Source of the DNA: Dolichospermum flos-aquae CCAP 1403/13F
GTDB taxonomy: Bacteria > Cyanobacteriota > Cyanobacteriia > Cyanobacteriales > Nostocaceae
Length of the DNA: 64,000 nucleotides
NCBI RefSeq assembly: GCF_012516395.1
Contig: NZ_CP051206.1
Location: 806,001 to 870,000, forward strand
Direction of reading: 5' to 3'
Under the pieces are notes generated by a model, which saw only the letters and a list, made by a program, of their open reading frames with translations, was not told where the DNA came from and did no database searches. Shown one piece after another: positions 62,405 to 64,000 of the stretch. How positions within the stretch are numbered: position 1 is the stretch's first letter; each line of letters begins with the position of its first letter. The translations under genes and the position numbers were made by a program.

Positions 62405-62609
62405 TCATTACACAATCATTATTCAATGGTCAGAAGAAGATAAATGCTTTGTTGTAAGTCTTCCTGAATGGGGAGAATTTTGTCATACTCATGGAGACAC
62501 TTATGAAGAGGCTTTAAAAAATGCCCAAGAAGTTTTAGAAATGCTGATTTCATCTTATTTAGAAGACGGACAACCAATACCCGAACCGCAAATTATCGGC
62601 ATTAATTAG
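62397..62609 (+). CDS. hicB: HicB family antitoxin
   Basis: A 70-residue HicB-like protein. HYTIIIQWSEEDKCFVVSLPE, the family GDTYEEALKNAQEVLEML helix, and a short tail with DGQPIPEPQ. It lacks a separate DNA-binding domain. It neutralises the HicA encoded just upstream; the genes overlap, so the two proteins are made together. A copy of the 33-bp hairpin overlaps its stop region. Confidence 0.87.
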   Translation: MNNHYTIIIQWSEEDKCFVVSLPEWGEFCHTHGDTYEEALKNAQEVLEMLISSYLEDGQPIPEPQIIGIN

Positions 62610-62640
62610 ATCCCCGACTTCTTTAAGAAGTCGGGGATCT
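62608..62640. repeat. 33-bp dispersed hairpin repeat, copy 5
   Basis: AGATCCCCGACTTCTTTAAGAAGTCGGGGATCT; it begins in the last two bases of the hicB stop codon and is identical to copy 4. It could act as the transcript end for the hicA-hicB pair. Confidence 0.9.
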
Positions 62641-62663
62641 GAAAATCCACAATCAAAAATCCT

Positions 62664-64000
62664 ATGAATCGTAACCTACAAGAAACTCATTTAAATCGCG
62701 CCCGTGCTAGTCTCAGACAAGCATTATCTTGGTATGGATATCTCCGTAAATCGGGACAAATGGCAGCAAATCCAGAATTAGCAAGTTTGCTAAAACCAGA
62801 AATAGAAACTTTAAATGCCACACTCAATAAATTAGATGCCAATGTCATCAGAATTGCGGCTTTTGGTTTAGTCAGTCGGGGAAAATCAGCAGTATTAAAT
62901 TCTTTATTGGGAGAAAAAATTCTGCAAACCGGACCCCTAAATGGTGTCACTCAATCACCACGTTCTGTACCTTGGAAACCCGGAGATAAGGTATTAGTTG
63001 AATTAATTGATACTCCCGGTTTAGATGAAATTGAAGGTGATTCACGGGCGCAAATGGCAAGAGAAGTAGCGCGTCAAGCTGATTTAATCTTGTTTGTGGT
63101 TTCTGGGGATATTACGAGAACTGAATATCAAGGATTATTAGAATTACGTCAAGCACAAAAACCTTTAATTTTGGTATTTAATAAAATTGATTTATATCCC
63201 GATACAGATAAAAATGCAATTTATAAAAATCTGCAACAATTAGGGGCAGGAAATATCCAAAATCAGCCATTATTACCTGATGAAATTGTGATGATAGCGG
63301 CTGAACCTGCACCAATGGAAGTGAGAGTAGAATATGCAGATGGAAGCATCACCTCTGAATGGGAAACACCACCACCGCAAGTAGATGAATTAAAGCAAAC
63401 AATCTTAAATATATTAAATCGAGAAGGACGATCTCTTTTAGCTTTAAATGCACTTATTCAAGCTAGAGAATCCGAAGAAAATATCGCCCAAAAAACCGTT
63501 CATATCCGCGAAAAAGAAGCAGAAGATATTATTTGGAGGTTTAGCCAATATAAAGCCCTAGCCATTGGTTTAAATCCTATTGCTTTCTTAGATATAATAG
63601 GTGGTTTAATTACCGATTTAGCCTTAATTCGGGCATTAGCTAAATTGTATGGTTTACCCATGACTGGCTATGAAGCCAGTGAATTATTAAAAACAATTTT
63701 ATTTAGTTCTGGTGGTTTATTATTAAGTGAAATTGGCAGTAGTTTTATATTAGGCTTAGGTAAAAGTGCCGCAGCCATAGCTAGTGGTGATAATCCCTTT
63801 AATATTACTACTTTTTTCGGGAGTGCATTAGCCCAAGGTGGAATTGCCGGTTATGGTGCTTATACAGTCGGTAAAGCCGCCCAGTTATATCTAGAAAAAG
63901 GCTGTACTTGGGGACAATTGGGGGCTAATACTGTCATTCAGGAAATTTTGTCACAAGTTGATAAAAATACTATTTTGTATCGCTTACAGCAAGAATTAGG
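62664..64000 (+). CDS. GTPase with DUF697-like C-terminus, cut by the right edge
   Basis: A P-loop GTPase of which 445 codons are visible; it runs off the window without a stop. G1 is GLVSRGKSAVLNSLLG, G3 is DTPGLDE, and G4 is NKID, so nucleotide binding looks intact. A hydrophobic region from about residue 295 (YKALAIGLNPIAFLDIIGGLI), with several Gly-rich membrane-like segments after it, matches the DUF697 part of cyanobacterial membrane GTPases. The ATG at 62664 follows a 33-bp hairpin by 23 bases. Role unknown, perhaps membrane remodelling. Confidence 0.85.
   Translation, partial: MNRNLQETHLNRARASLRQALSWYGYLRKSGQMAANPELASLLKPEIETLNATLNKLDANVIRIAAFGLVSRGKSAVLNSLLGEKILQTGPLNGVTQSPRSVPWKPGDKVLVELIDTPGLDEIEGDSRAQMAREVARQADLILFVVSGDITRTEYQGLLELRQAQKPLILVFNKIDLYPDTDKNAIYKNLQQLGAGNIQNQPLLPDEIVMIAAEPAPMEVRVEYADGSITSEWETPPPQVDELKQTILNILNREGRSLLALNALIQARESEENIAQKTVHIREKEAEDIIWRFSQYKALAIGLNPIAFLDIIGGLITDLALIRALAKLYGLPMTGYEASELLKTILFSSGGLLLSEIGSSFILGLGKSAAAIASGDNPFNITTFFGSALAQGGIAGYGAYTVGKAAQLYLEKGCTWGQLGANTVIQEILSQVDKNTILYRLQQEL

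Noticed and set aside
1..64000. tRNA or rRNA genes
   Set aside because: No cloverleaf-like sequence with a TTCGA-type T loop and no rRNA core sequence was recognised in the gaps. A covariance-model scan would be the decisive test.

Overview
The window reads as chromosome from a filamentous, heterocyst-forming cyanobacterium (order Nostocales). Support: AT-rich DNA with many GCGATCGC (HIP1) octamers inside genes; a PatX-type heterocyst patterning peptide with a C-terminal HRGSGR motif and an upstream TCCGGA box; xisH/xisI; ferredoxin-thioredoxin reductase; COP23, DUF2288, DUF309 and Uma2 proteins; and short tandem heptamer strings of the TGACAAC type next to start codons. No rRNA or tRNA gene and no CRISPR array was found.

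Layout. 1-1.3 kb: a sparse region with a methyltransferase remnant, a three-copy degenerate repeat and patX. 1.3-6 kb: an FAD oxidoreductase, then a Ser/Thr kinase, a COP23 lipoprotein and a DUF2887 protein. 6-9.5 kb: a secreted trypsin-like protease/TPR gene split by an intact ISAs1-type insertion sequence. 9.5-12.4 kb: an accessory island of toxin-antitoxin-like pairs (a VapC remnant, XisH/XisI, HicB/HicA, a DUF3368/UPF0175 pair, an orphan MNT nucleotidyltransferase, a hicB relic). 12.3-25 kb: GH38 mannosidase, exonuclease III, a zinc dehydrogenase, a thioesterase, leucyl aminopeptidase, a MATE transporter, and three decayed copies of an Rpn/DUF4351 gene. 25-32.8 kb: a lipid cluster, plsX-fabH-fabD, a membrane desaturase, a PspA/IM30 protein, a phosphate-binding protein and plsC. 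32.8-36 kb: a HindVP-type restriction gene broken by a 126-bp ISAs1-related miniature element, its intact C5 methyltransferase, and a truncated exonuclease/UvrD gene. 36-40 kb: DUF2288, mnmE and a TnpB-only transposon with a divergent small gene.

40-43 kb carries a signalling trio (response regulator, REC-GAF-SpoIIE phosphatase, HATPase). 43-45.6 kb is an lptA-lptB-lptF/G operon. 45.8-50.3 kb holds housekeeping genes (DUF309, ftrC, DUF58, mtnA, hemB). 50.9-52.1 kb is a divergent PerR/Fur and peroxiredoxin pair with a perfect 21-bp palindrome between them.

52.5-56 kb is the most interesting part: three small Cys-free peptides with GG-type leaders, followed by an APH-like kinase and a HopA1-family protein. 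This kinase plus HopA1 pair is the Ser/Thr dehydration pair of class V lanthipeptides and thioamitides, so this looks like a cyanobacterial RiPP locus whose peptides cannot form lanthionine. The rest holds a secreted protein, a parvulin-type isomerase, pgi, branched-chain/neutral amino acid ABC transporter genes, a HicA/HicB pair, and a GTPase cut by the right edge.

Small mobile DNA is a theme: five copies of a 33-bp hairpin, a 65-bp inverted-repeat element in two places, a 212-bp candidate MITE, a palindromic element near 52.2 kb, and a 41-46 bp repeat in opposite orientations.
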